In this document: piece after piece, positions 1 through 6,649 of the stretch
Layout: each line of letters opens with the position of its first letter
Numbering within the stretch: the stretch's first letter is position 1
Assembly: GCA_964539235.1 (NCBI GenBank)
Contig: CAZIIK010000082.1
Span: forward strand, 1 to 12,397
Direction: 5' to 3'
Length of the DNA stretch: 12,397 bases
Origin: CAZIIK01 sp964539235
GTDB taxonomy: Bacteria > Pseudomonadota > Gammaproteobacteria > Francisellales > CACEW01
Notes under the pieces: generated by a model
Databases searched by the model: none
Seen by the model: only the letters and a program-made list of their open reading frames with translations
Told to the model about the DNA's origin: nothing
Program-made: the position numbers and the translations under genes

Positions 1-73
1 GATAAGCCAATTTCCAGCGCACTGCCATCAAAATAATATCTTCTGGATATCGGCGAAACTTAAAACTGATCAT
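1..73 (-). CDS. IS6-family transposase, N-terminal fragment (continues past the left edge)
   Basis: Twenty-four codons are visible. The protein begins MISFKFRRYPEDII and continues LMAVRWKLAY. This follows the N-terminus of IS6/IS26 transposases (M-x-x-FKGRHF-x-x-DIIL-x-AVRWY-x-x-Y), the segment just before the helix-turn-helix; the DDE catalytic core would lie beyond the window. The ATG at 73 is chosen because it aligns with the usual family start. An in-frame ATG at 85 would add four residues (MDDA). A GAAGGG sequence at 86-91 is the only ribosome-binding candidate; it is far from the first ATG and abuts the second. DDE transposases of this family act in the cytoplasm and give replicative or cointegrate transposition. 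Whether this copy is intact cannot be judged. Confidence 0.75.
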   Translation of the reverse strand, partial: MISFKFRRYPEDIILMAVRWKLAY

Positions 74-122
74 TGCATCATCCATCCCTTCAAAAAAATA
101 AGTATAACCCAAATTCAAAAAA

Positions 123-138
123 TTAATGCGACAGAACC
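123..138 (-). repeat. Terminal inverted repeat of the IS6-like element
   Basis: Read on the minus strand from the outer tip at 138, the sequence is GGTTCTGTCGCATTAA. It begins with GG and contains the CTGT-GCA core typical of IS6-family tips. The inner boundary is uncertain because the matching repeat is outside the window. Confidence 0.6.
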
Positions 139-222
139 AGAAAAATACCCCTTTTCGGACAGCCTCTTAGCAACCAACGTTGCCCGGTCAATGGGCAGTA
201 TTTCCGTGCGATTTAGAGGCAT
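139..222 (-). pseudogene. 5' fragment of an unrecognised gene cut by the IS6-like element
   Basis: An ATG at 222 on the minus strand has a good ribosome-binding site, AAGGA, about six bases upstream. It opens a frame coding for MPLNRTEILPIDRATLV followed by AKRLSEKGYFS. That stretch looks like real protein: it is hydrophilic and free of stops. After about 28 codons it meets the outer tip of the insertion sequence at 138 and reads a few residues of IS sequence to a TGA near 115. The simplest reading is a gene downstream of dnaJ, on the same strand, disrupted by the insertion. I do not recognise the protein, and it does not resemble DapB, which often follows dnaJ. The remainder may lie on the far side of the IS, outside the window. 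It could also be a short spurious frame. Confidence 0.45.
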
Positions 223-362
223 CGGTATTCCTTGTTATCAATAATTTTCCATTTGAATGGGGTATTGAATTTGTTTTGGTGGCGTAACACAAGGAATTTA
301 TTTATAAAAAGAGTTTCATATTTTATCTTTAATCGGCATTGCTCAAGACGGTGCAGTCCACG

Positions 363-1493
363 TTATTTTTGGAAAAAACTTTTCACGCCATCAAACCAGC
401 CTTTAGAACGCGGTGTGTGTTGTTTGCCATCATCTAGTGAAGCAGCGAAATCTTCCAATAAAGCTTTCTGTTTACTGTTTAACTTCACCGGTGTTTCGAT
501 GGTGACACGGCAGAGTAGGTCGCCCATGGCACCGCCACGCACGCTTTTAACACCTTTGCCGCGCAGGCGAAACATTTTGCCAGTTTGGGTTTCTGCCGGG
601 ATTTTAAGTTTGACTTTGCCATCTAAGGTTGGCACCTCTAGCTCACCCCCCAGGCAGGCGGTGCTGAAGTGGATGGGTACATCGCAGATCAAGTCGTTAC
701 CTTGGCGGTCGAAAATAGCATGGCGTTTAATGCGCATTTCGACGTATAAATCGCCTGCAGGAGCGCCTGGGCCGCCGGCTTCGCCTTCGCCAGATAGGCG
801 AACTTGGTCGCCGTTATCAACGCCAGCTGGAATTTTAACGGATAATTTTTTGCTCTCTTGTAAGCGGCCTTGGCCATGGCAATCAGTACAAGGATCTTCA
901 ATGACTTGGCCTTGGCCATGACAGTCAGGGCAGGGCTGTTCAACTGAGAAAAAACCTTGCTGCATGCGTACAGCACCGCGGCCACCACAGGTGGTACAGG
1001 TTTTTTTACCCGAACCTGGTTTTGCTCCAGAGCCATCACAGGTTTTGCAGTTTGCCAAGGTTGGAATGGTGATTTTTGCTGTTGTGCCATGCACCGCTTG
1101 TTCCAGGGTGATTTCCAAGGTATAGCGCAAATCAGCACCACGTTGGGCTTGCTGTTGGCGGCGGCCACCGCCACCAAAAATATCGCCGAAGATGTCACCA
1201 AAGACATCGCTAAAGCCGCCTACACCCGCACCAAAACCGCCGGCGCCGCCGGGTCCACCCATGCTAGGATCGACGCCGGCATGGCCGAATTGGTCGTAAG
1301 CGGCACGCTTTTGCGAATCGCTGAGGATTTCATAGGCTTCATTCGCCTCTTTGAATTTTGCCTCAGCCGCTTTGTCGTCAGGATTACGATCTGGGTGGTG
1401 TTTCATGGCCAGGCGGCGATAGGCCTTTTTCAGCTCGCCTTCTGACGCATTTTTCGCCACGCCTAACACATCGTAATAATCTCGTTTAGACAT
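363..1493 (-). CDS. dnaJ: Chaperone DnaJ (Hsp40 co-chaperone)
   Basis: DnaJ binds unfolded proteins, delivers them to DnaK and stimulates DnaK ATP hydrolysis in the cytoplasm. The 376-residue protein is of normal length and has all class I domains in order. The J domain (about 1-70) has the HPD motif at 33-35. A Gly/Phe-rich linker spans about 76-112 with a repeated DIFGDIFG. The zinc region has four CxxC pairs at C149/C152, C166/C169, C188/C191 and C202/C205. A C-terminal substrate-binding and dimerisation region follows. The start ATG is 12 bases after the dnaK stop, with AAGG overlapping that stop as ribosome-binding site, so translation is probably coupled to dnaK. No convincing intrinsic terminator is seen between its stop and the truncated gene at 222. 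Confidence 0.98.
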   Translation of the reverse strand: MSKRDYYDVLGVAKNASEGELKKAYRRLAMKHHPDRNPDDKAAEAKFKEANEAYEILSDSQKRAAYDQFGHAGVDPSMGGPGGAGGFGAGVGGFSDVFGDIFGDIFGGGGRRQQQAQRGADLRYTLEITLEQAVHGTTAKITIPTLANCKTCDGSGAKPGSGKKTCTTCGGRGAVRMQQGFFSVEQPCPDCHGQGQVIEDPCTDCHGQGRLQESKKLSVKIPAGVDNGDQVRLSGEGEAGGPGAPAGDLYVEMRIKRHAIFDRQGNDLICDVPIHFSTACLGGELEVPTLDGKVKLKIPAETQTGKMFRLRGKGVKSVRGGAMGDLLCRVTIETPVKLNSKQKALLEDFAASLDDGKQHTPRSKGWFDGVKSFFQK

Positions 1494-1505
1494 CTTCTGC
1501 TTACC

Positions 1506-3437
1506 TTATTTTTTATCGTCGTCTTTGACTTCCTCAAACTCAGCATCGACGACTTTTTCGTCCTGTGCCTTATCGGCTTGATCAGCACCACCTGATTGCG
1601 CTGCAGCCTCTGCTTGTTGCTGTTGCATCATGATTTCAGACAGTTTTTGTGACGCGGTAGTCAAGGCTTGTGCCTTGGCTTCAATCTCAGCTTTATCATC
1701 GCCTTTGGCAACGGCTTCCAGATCTTTGAGCGCGGCTTCGATTTTATCTTTGTCTTCTGCTGGAATCTTATCGGCATTCTCTTGCAAAGTTTTTTGCGTG
1801 GAATGGATTAAGGCATCTGCTTGGTTGCGTGCGCCAACCAGTTCTTGGAATTTTTTATCTTCTTCAGCATTGGCTTCAGCATCTTTGACCATTTTATCGA
1901 CTTCTTCATCCGACAAGCCACTGCCAGCTCGAATCACAATCGATTGCTCTTGGCCGCTGTTTTTATCTTTGGCCGATACGTTGAGGATACCATTGGCATC
2001 GATATCAAAGGTGACTTCGATTTGTGGCATGCCGCGTGCCGCAGCTGGAATACCTGTGAGGTCAAAACGACCCAACGATTTGTTGGCACTGGACATTTCA
2101 CGCTCACCTTGCAGTACGTGAATGGTCACCGCACTTTGGTTGTCTTCTGCTGTGGAGAAAACCTGTGATTTTTTCGTTGGGATGGTGGTGTTACGTTCAA
2201 TCAATTTAGTCATGACGCCACCCAAGGTTTCAATGCCCAATGACAAAGGTGTGACATCGAGTAACAGAACGTCTTTGACATCACCTGCCAAAACGCCACC
2301 TTGAATCGCCGCGCCTAATGCGACAGCTTCGTCTGGGTTAACATCACGGCGAGGTTCTTTGCCGAAAAAGTCTTTCACGGCTTCTTGTACTTTCGGCATC
2401 CGTGTTTGACCACCGACCAAAATGACATCAGTGATGTCGCTGATTTTTAATTCGGCATCTTTCAGTGCTTTTTTACAGGGTTCGATGGAACGCTTAATTA
2501 AGTCTTCAACCAAAGATTCTAACTTCGCGCGTGTGACTTTGATGTGTAAATGCTTTGGGCCGGATGCATCAGCTGTGATGTAAGGCAGATTGATTTCGGT
2601 TTGTTCGCTAGAAGACAGCTCAATTTTTGCCACTTCAGCCGCTTCTTTTAAACGTTGTAAGGCCAATGGATCTTTGCGTAGATCAAAACCGTCTGACTTT
2701 TGGAATTCTTCGACCAGGTAATCCATTAAGCGATGGTCAAAATCTTCCCCGCCGAGGAAGGTATCGCCATTGGTGGCCAATACTTCAATTTGGCTATCTC
2801 CATCGACTTTTGCAATTTCAATAATCGATACGTCGAAGGTACCACCACCGAGGTCGTAGACTGCAACTGTCGCGTCGCCTTTGCCTTTGTCCATGCCATA
2901 AGCCAGTGCTGCAGCAGTGGGTTCGTTGATGATCCGTTTCACTTCCAAACCTGCAATGCGACCGGCATCTTTCGTTGCTTGACGCTGTGCATCGTTAAAA
3001 TAAGCAGGAACTGTAATCACCGCTTCAGTGACATCTTCACCGAGAAAATCTTCAGCGGTCTTTTTCATTTTCTTTAAGACTTCAGCGGAAATCTGCGGTG
3101 GAGCTTTTTTATCGCCACCGAGTTCAATCCAGGCATCGCCATTGTCTGCTTTGGCAATGGTGTAAGGCAATTTGCCGTTAATTTCTTTTTGTACAACGTC
3201 GCCGTCAAATTTACGGCCAATTAAACGCTTGGCACCGAAAATCGTGTTTTGTGGATTGGTCACAGCTTGGCGTTTTGCCGCGTCACCGACGATGATTTTG
3301 CCGTCTTTGTCTTCAGCGACAATCGATGGTGTGGTGCGACGGCCTTCTGAGTTTTCGATGACACGTGAATCTTTACCATCCATTACTGCTACACACGAGT
3401 TGGTGGTCCCTAAATCAATCCCAATAATTTTTCCCAT
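1506..3437 (-). CDS. dnaK: Chaperone DnaK (Hsp70)
   Basis: DnaK is the ATP-driven Hsp70 that holds and refolds client proteins with DnaJ and GrpE. The 643 residues are close to the E. coli length. The actin-like ATPase domain (about 1-385) opens with the phosphate-binding loop IDLGTTNS and carries GGGTFD, with the conserved Thr at 200. The hydrophobic linker VLLLDVTPLS follows, then the beta-sandwich substrate domain, the helical lid with a Gln/Ala-rich stretch, and the conserved acidic tail VVDAEFEEVKDDDKK, which ends close to the usual EEVD-like form of proteobacterial DnaK. A strong AGGAGA ribosome-binding site sits just upstream of the ATG. The gene follows grpE after 97 bases that contain a hairpin, and is followed by dnaJ after 12 bases. 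It should be heat-induced from the promoter upstream of grpE. Confidence 0.99.
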   Translation of the reverse strand: MGKIIGIDLGTTNSCVAVMDGKDSRVIENSEGRRTTPSIVAEDKDGKIIVGDAAKRQAVTNPQNTIFGAKRLIGRKFDGDVVQKEINGKLPYTIAKADNGDAWIELGGDKKAPPQISAEVLKKMKKTAEDFLGEDVTEAVITVPAYFNDAQRQATKDAGRIAGLEVKRIINEPTAAALAYGMDKGKGDATVAVYDLGGGTFDVSIIEIAKVDGDSQIEVLATNGDTFLGGEDFDHRLMDYLVEEFQKSDGFDLRKDPLALQRLKEAAEVAKIELSSSEQTEINLPYITADASGPKHLHIKVTRAKLESLVEDLIKRSIEPCKKALKDAELKISDITDVILVGGQTRMPKVQEAVKDFFGKEPRRDVNPDEAVALGAAIQGGVLAGDVKDVLLLDVTPLSLGIETLGGVMTKLIERNTTIPTKKSQVFSTAEDNQSAVTIHVLQGEREMSSANKSLGRFDLTGIPAAARGMPQIEVTFDIDANGILNVSAKDKNSGQEQSIVIRAGSGLSDEEVDKMVKDAEANAEEDKKFQELVGARNQADALIHSTQKTLQENADKIPAEDKDKIEAALKDLEAVAKGDDKAEIEAKAQALTTASQKLSEIMMQQQQAEAAAQSGGADQADKAQDEKVVDAEFEEVKDDDKK

Positions 3438-3482
3438 GAGTTCTCTCCTGAATCATTTGGTCTTTAAATGTTAAATCGTTGC

Positions 3483-3503
3483 GGATCCCATATGTGGGGA
3501 TCC
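3483..3503. repeat. Hairpin in the grpE-dnaK intergenic region
   Basis: GGATCCC and GGGATCC form a 7-bp GC-rich stem around a 7-base loop, centred in the 97-base gap between grpE and dnaK. On the plus strand it is followed within six bases by a run of seven T (about 3509-3515), the layout of an intrinsic terminator pointing rightwards, away from dnaK. On the operon transcript the same bases give a run of A before the hairpin and no U tract after it, so it should not stop grpE-to-dnaK transcription. There it could mark an RNA processing or stability element. Function is inferred only. Confidence 0.5.
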
Positions 3504-3534
3504 TATGGTTTTTTTCAAGTGGCGCCGTTGCACC

Positions 3535-4110
3535 TTATTTGCTGACTACCACCCGTGCTGGTCTCACCAGGCGGCCATGCAATTGGTAGCCGGTTTGATA
3601 CACCTGAATGACGGTGTTGCTGTCATGATTAGGGTCTTCAATCATCGACATGGCTTCGTGCAGTTCAGGATCAAATGCCTCACCCATTGGGTTGATGGCT
3701 TCTAAACCGAATTTGCTGACGGTGTCGATAAACATTTTGAGCGTGAGTTCAACACCGGTGCGAATCGCTTGCACCTCAGGTAAGTCAGATTGTGTTTCCA
3801 AAGCTTTTTCCAAGCTGTCGATAATCGGTAATAAACCGTTGGCAAATTTCTCCACAGCATATTTATGCGCATTGCTGACGTCTTTTTCCGCGCGTTTACG
3901 AATGTTGTCTAATTCTGCCAAGGTGCGTAAAGCTTTCTGCCAGTTTTCTTCGGCTTTATTCTCGGCTTCTGTTTGCTTGGCACGCGCGGCCTCGAGTTCA
4001 GCTTCTAGTTTTTCCACTTGCTCAGAAAAACGCAGCGGCTTACTGGTTTGTGTGGATTGTTCGGCCTCTTCTGTGGAATTTTGAGGTTGGGTTTCGGTGG
4101 GTTTGGTCAT
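3535..4110 (-). CDS. grpE: GrpE nucleotide exchange factor for DnaK
   Basis: GrpE is a homodimer that releases ADP from DnaK and thereby times substrate release; its long helices also act as a thermosensor. The 191-residue protein has a polar, disordered N-terminus rich in Thr, Gln and Glu. A long charged coiled-coil helix follows (about 28-85, containing VEKLEAELEAARAKQTEAEN). The C-terminal beta domain ends with the family signature GYQLHGRLVRPARVVVSK. Length and ending fit the family. The ATG at 4110 has an AGGGAG ribosome-binding site about eight bases upstream. It is the first gene of the minus-strand grpE-dnaK-dnaJ unit, and its upstream region holds a sigma-32-type promoter. Confidence 0.97.
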   Translation of the reverse strand: MTKPTETQPQNSTEEAEQSTQTSKPLRFSEQVEKLEAELEAARAKQTEAENKAEENWQKALRTLAELDNIRKRAEKDVSNAHKYAVEKFANGLLPIIDSLEKALETQSDLPEVQAIRTGVELTLKMFIDTVSKFGLEAINPMGEAFDPELHEAMSMIEDPNHDSNTVIQVYQTGYQLHGRLVRPARVVVSK

Positions 4111-4144
4111 GCAATATGCTCCCTGCTGGATAAGTCTGCAATCA

Positions 4145-4172
4145 ATGTGGGGTGTGCGATTGATATTTCAAG
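4145..4172 (-). promoter_or_regulatory. Sigma-32 (RpoH) heat-shock promoter of grpE-dnaK-dnaJ
   Basis: On the minus strand, CTTGAAA (4172-4166) is followed after 13 bases by CCCCACAT (4152-4145). The RpoH consensus is CTTGAAA, 13-15 bases, CCCCATNT. The -35 is a perfect match and the -10 differs at one informative base. The predicted start falls near 4137, giving a leader of roughly 27 bases before the grpE ATG. Position and quality make this the likely heat-shock promoter of the whole operon. Confidence 0.88.
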
Positions 4173-4188
4173 GGCGATGGATTAATTT
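4160..4188 (+). promoter_or_regulatory. Possible elbB promoter, overlapping the grpE promoter
   Basis: TTGATA at 4160-4165 is followed 16-17 bases later by TTAATT/TAATTT (4182-4188), a modest sigma-70-like pair facing elbB. It overlaps the divergent heat-shock promoter, so the two polymerases might compete. The -10 match is weak and the call is tentative. Confidence 0.25.
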
Positions 4189-4227
4189 TCTGCAGCGCTT
4201 ATTCCAAGCGCATAACGGAGTAACACA

Positions 4228-4884
4228 ATGAAAAAAGTCGCGGTCGTTTTATCCGGGTGTGGTCATATTGATGGTGCTGAGATTCGAGAGGGTATCTTCA
4301 CATTATTGCACGTGTCGAAATGTGGTTTGGATTGCCAAGTTATCGCACCAAATCGCCCACAATATCATGTAGTGAATCATCTAAATAATGAAGAAGTACC
4401 GGGTGAGACACGCAATATTTTGCTAGAAGCCGCGCGTATTGCACGGGGTGATGTGATGGCCTTAGATCAAGCGGATCCGGCAGATTATGACGCGGTGATT
4501 TTTCCCGGTGGCACCGGTGCTGCCAAGAATCTATTCAACTTGGCGTTGGTTGGAGATGACTATCAGATTGAGCCTGATGTGGCCGCGTTTGCGCAGTCAT
4601 TTGTCGCAGCGCGCAAACCTATGGGCTTTATTTGCATTATGCCGATGCTGATACCGCATTTATTCCCAGCAGGTGCATTATTAACCACAGGGCCTTTGGC
4701 AGAAGTCGGTGCGATTGCTGCGTCAAAAGGCTGTCGTGTACAAAATGTAGAACCTGACAAAGTGGTAGTCGACACCGACCATCGCATCGTCTGTACGCCA
4801 GCTTATATGTACGATGATGCGCGTATCGAACAGGTTGAGCAGGGTGTTGGGTTGTTGGTGCGGCAGATTGCAGATTGGTTATGA
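4228..4884 (+). CDS. elbB: ElbB, DJ-1/PfpI-family glyoxalase-like protein
   Basis: The 218-residue protein follows E. coli ElbB (also known as GlxA/YhbL, isoprenoid biosynthesis protein with amidotransferase-like domain) throughout. It opens with VVLSGCGHIDGAEIREG, then has FPGGTGAAKNL (about 92-102), the nucleophile-elbow GFIC with the likely catalytic Cys at 136, and a late VCTPAYM segment. ElbB belongs to the class I glutamine-amidotransferase-like/DJ-1 superfamily. The E. coli protein has been reported to have weak glyoxalase activity, and its cellular role is still unsettled. A CGGAG ribosome-binding site lies eight bases before the ATG. The gene is divergent from grpE and shares its 117-base upstream region; it converges on xerC with a 32-base gap. 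It appears to be a single-gene transcript. Confidence 0.93.
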   Translation: MKKVAVVLSGCGHIDGAEIREGIFTLLHVSKCGLDCQVIAPNRPQYHVVNHLNNEEVPGETRNILLEAARIARGDVMALDQADPADYDAVIFPGGTGAAKNLFNLALVGDDYQIEPDVAAFAQSFVAARKPMGFICIMPMLIPHLFPAGALLTTGPLAEVGAIAASKGCRVQNVEPDKVVVDTDHRIVCTPAYMYDDARIEQVEQGVGLLVRQIADWL

Positions 4885-4916
4885 AGACTGTCGTATAACT
4901 TCATTAGCCGCGAACT

Positions 4917-5804
4917 TCACTTTTTCTTGGCTCTAGGGTGAGCTTGGTCATAAACCTCTGCTAAATGTTGGAAATCCAAATGTGTATAGACTTGAGTTGT
5001 GCTGATGTCGCTGTGGCCTAATAATTCTTGCACGGCGCGTAAATCTTGACTGGATTCTAATAAATGACTGGCGAATGCGTGTCGTAGCATATGTGGGTGC
5101 AGGGCTTGTGAAGCATGTTGAGTGGCCCAACGTTCCAACCGTTTTTGAATACTGCGATGGCCCAGTCGGCCGCCATTTTTGCTGACAAATAAGGCAGGTT
5201 CTTCTGCGGTTGCGATGTCTGCACGCACAGTCTTCCAGCGTGAAATCGCGGTTAATGCCGCTTGCCCCAACGGGACAATGCGGGTTTTGGCGCCTTTGCC
5301 GATGATTTCTAATTGGGTTTGTTGTGGGCCAGTGCTATCGACGTTCAGTGTGGCCAGTTCCGCAAGACGTAATCCAGAGCTGTAAAATAATTCAAACATT
5401 GCGTGATCACGCATTTCCAGAGGGTCTTCTGGCGTTACATTTAGCAGGCGCTGCATTTGATCAACATCAGCTGTCTTGGGTAATTTTCGCCCAGTTTTGG
5501 GTGCGCGAACACCCAAGGCCGGATTATGTTGCACCTGTTGTTCACGCAGCAAAAAACGAAATAAGCTGCGCAAGGTCGACAACCTGCGTTGCAGTGATTT
5601 GGCACCAATGCCAGCCGCATGCTGATGCATCACCCATTGGCGGATATGTTGGTTCTGTACCTGTGTCCAGCTGTTTAATGACGCATGGGTGTCGAGATAG
5701 TCAATGAAAAATTTCAGATCACGTTGATAGTGGTCGACGGTATGGGTCGAGACATGTTTTTCGGTGGTGAGATATTGGATAAACGCAGCAGTATCGAGTG
5801 CCAT
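4917..5804 (-). CDS. xerC: Site-specific tyrosine recombinase XerC
   Basis: XerC, with XerD, resolves chromosome dimers at the dif site during division. The 295 residues match E. coli XerC closely in order and spacing. The N-terminal SAM-like core-binding domain covers about 1-90. The C-terminal catalytic domain has Arg146 (in GLRLAEL), Lys170 (GKG), His238-x-x-Arg241, His264 (LLGHSDISTT) and the nucleophile Tyr273. The C-terminal THLDFQHLAEVYDQAHPRAKK is a XerC-type tail and argues against XerD. It is the last gene of an operon behind EIIA and HPr, starting 8 bases after the HPr stop with only a weak ribosome-binding site, so translation is probably coupled. All catalytic residues are present, so it should be active. 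It is unlikely to be a phage or integron integrase, given the tail and the housekeeping context. Confidence 0.95.
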   Translation of the reverse strand: MALDTAAFIQYLTTEKHVSTHTVDHYQRDLKFFIDYLDTHASLNSWTQVQNQHIRQWVMHQHAAGIGAKSLQRRLSTLRSLFRFLLREQQVQHNPALGVRAPKTGRKLPKTADVDQMQRLLNVTPEDPLEMRDHAMFELFYSSGLRLAELATLNVDSTGPQQTQLEIIGKGAKTRIVPLGQAALTAISRWKTVRADIATAEEPALFVSKNGGRLGHRSIQKRLERWATQHASQALHPHMLRHAFASHLLESSQDLRAVQELLGHSDISTTQVYTHLDFQHLAEVYDQAHPRAKKK

Positions 5805-5812
5805 GCCTAACG

Positions 5813-6085
5813 CTATTCTTTTTCGCCGAAGCGCGCGTTAATCAGTTGTTCAACGGCATCTAATGCAGATTCTGCATCTTCACCTTCAGCTTGTAATTCA
5901 ATCGGTGTGCCTTGTTTAGCGGCCAGTAGCATTAAACCCATAATGCTTTTGGCATTTGCATGTTGTTGTGCGTCAGTGATTAAGACGACTTCAGACTCAT
6001 ATTGGTTAGCTGTTTCCACCAAACGGGCAGAAGCGCGGGCGTGTAGGCCAAGTTTATTTTGAATAGTGGTGTTACGGTTTGGCAT
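5813..6085 (-). CDS. ptsH: HPr-family phosphocarrier protein (PTS)
   Basis: This 90-residue protein carries the HPr signature KLGLHARASA with the phosphorylated His at exactly position 15. It also carries the second signature KSIMGLMLLAA with the regulatory Ser at 47 (Ser46 in Gram-positive numbering). HPr takes phosphate from Enzyme I at the His and passes it to EIIA proteins; HPr kinase modifies the Ser where present. The ATG at 6085 is chosen because it gives the canonical length and places His at 15; in-frame upstream codons up to 6175 lie inside the EIIA gene. It starts 7 bases after the EIIA stop with no strong ribosome-binding site, which suggests coupling. It may be the nitrogen-related variant Npr (ptsO). 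No Enzyme I or sugar permease is visible here. Confidence 0.95.
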   Translation of the reverse strand: MPNRNTTIQNKLGLHARASARLVETANQYESEVVLITDAQQHANAKSIMGLMLLAAKQGTPIELQAEGEDAESALDAVEQLINARFGEKE

Positions 6086-6092
6086 GATGTTT

Positions 6093-6476
6093 TTAGTCGT
6101 CTGTCTCTTGGCAAATGCCTTTGTGCCCGCCTTGTTGCGCTTTTTCTGCGAGGTCTGACAATGGGTTATTCGCATAGTTGAGCGCGCGCAGCAGCATGGA
6201 GATATTTAAGCCACTGACGGTGGAGGTTTGATTGTGTAAATGTCGGGTGATGTTATGGGGCGTTGAGCCGTATAAATCCGTGAGCACCAACACACCATCA
6301 CCTTCGTCTAAGTCGTTAGCCAGTCCTTGTGCTTTGACGATCAGTTGCTCAGTTGATTGAGCTCGCGTGGTGCTGAGCGTTGCAACTGGCGCTGTCAATT
6401 TACCCATAATGCTTTTGGCGGTGTCGAGCAGTGCATTGCCAATGCGCCCGTGGGTAATAAGCAAAATGCCAACCAT
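6093..6476 (-). CDS. PTS EIIA component, mannose family, single-domain
   Basis: The 127-residue protein opens MVGILLITHGRIGNALLDTA. The His at position 9, in the T-H-G-x-x-G context, is the phosphorylation site of the EIIA-Man family (PF03610). Further family signatures are VLTDLYGSTPHN and a late LNISMLLRAL, equivalent to VNIPML in E. coli ManX. It ends after the EIIA fold, with no fused EIIB, so it is a stand-alone EIIA. Stand-alone EIIA-Man plus HPr, with no membrane transporter, is typical of proteobacteria that use the PTS for regulation rather than sugar uptake. An AGGA ribosome-binding site lies about 11 bases before the ATG. It is the first gene of the EIIA-HPr-xerC unit. Confidence 0.92.
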   Translation of the reverse strand: MVGILLITHGRIGNALLDTAKSIMGKLTAPVATLSTTRAQSTEQLIVKAQGLANDLDEGDGVLVLTDLYGSTPHNITRHLHNQTSTVSGLNISMLLRALNYANNPLSDLAEKAQQGGHKGICQETDD

Positions 6477-6506
6477 ATAGTGTCTTTTCCTAATTGAGGG
6501 CGAAAC

Positions 6507-6535
6507 AATCTAGCCTAATTCGTTTTTTGAATCAA
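6507..6535 (-). promoter_or_regulatory. Likely sigma-70 promoter of the EIIA-HPr-xerC operon
   Basis: On the minus strand TTGATT (6535-6530) and TAGATT (6512-6507) are separated by exactly 17 bases. Each hexamer matches consensus at four positions. The start would fall about 25 bases upstream of the EIIA ATG at 6476. Confidence 0.5.
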
Positions 6536-6561
6536 GGACACGTCGGTTGTGTAATCCACTG

Positions 6562-6587
6562 GGTATTTGTGGTGGCGTAAAAATACC
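6562..6587. repeat. Inverted repeat between the EIIA operon and the hemopexin-like gene
   Basis: GGTATTT (6562-6568) and AAATACC (6581-6587) are perfect 7-bp arms separated by 12 bases. The repeat lies in the shared divergent upstream region and overlaps the candidate promoter of the plus-strand gene, so it could be an operator. No regulator gene is adjacent. Confidence 0.35.
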
Positions 6588-6596
6588 GATTATTAT
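6567..6596 (+). promoter_or_regulatory. Candidate promoter of the hemopexin-repeat gene
   Basis: TTGTGG (6567-6572) and TATTAT (6591-6596) are 18 bases apart. The -10 matches at five of six positions and the -35 is weak. The predicted leader to the ATG at 6650 is about 47 bases. Confidence 0.35.
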
Positions 6597-6649
6597 TTTT
6601 AGGCATGTATGTATTCTGGTTTTTGAGGATACAAACACAAGGACGTGTG

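Larger units (their letters stand above)
1..138 (-). mobile_element. IS6-family insertion sequence, one end only (runs off the left edge)
   Basis: The minus strand enters an insertion sequence at position 138. The outer end reads GGTTCTGTCGCATTAA, which resembles terminal inverted repeats of the IS6/IS26 family, where GG-TCTGTTGCAA-like ends are common. About 65 bases inside, a transposase reading frame starts whose first 24 residues match the IS6 N-terminal pattern, and this distance from tip to start is normal for the family. IS6 elements usually duplicate 8 bp of target; the outer flank here would be positions 139-146, but the other copy lies outside the window. The rest of the element is not visible, so length, completeness and subgroup are unknown. 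The family call is from recall of the pattern, not from a search. Confidence 0.75.

Noticed and set aside
223..362. Intrinsic terminator after dnaJ
   Set aside because: Only AT-rich pairing (AAAGA with TCTTT) is found and there is no GC-rich stem with a T run on the minus strand.
232..921. Plus-strand open frame across the dnaJ 3' end and the intergenic region
   Set aside because: Most of it is antisense to dnaJ, and its composition (Ser, Pro, Arg-rich) is typical of a shadow frame.
866..930. Repeated CTTGGCCATG-type DNA motif in dnaJ
   Set aside because: It is explained by the repeated CHGQGQ/CHGQGR zinc-region codons, not by a separate DNA repeat.
957..1445. Long plus-strand open frame opposite dnaJ
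   Set aside because: It is antisense to a fully conserved DnaJ, has no recognisable protein features and no ribosome-binding site of note. It is a by-product of dnaJ codon use.
4885..4916. Bidirectional terminator between elbB and xerC
   Set aside because: The only dyad is ATGAAG/CTTCAT with a 12-base loop and no T run on either strand; too weak to call.
6086..6175. Extended N-terminus for HPr starting at 6175
   Set aside because: These 30 codons lie within the EIIA gene, and the canonical HPr length with His15 requires the ATG at 6085.
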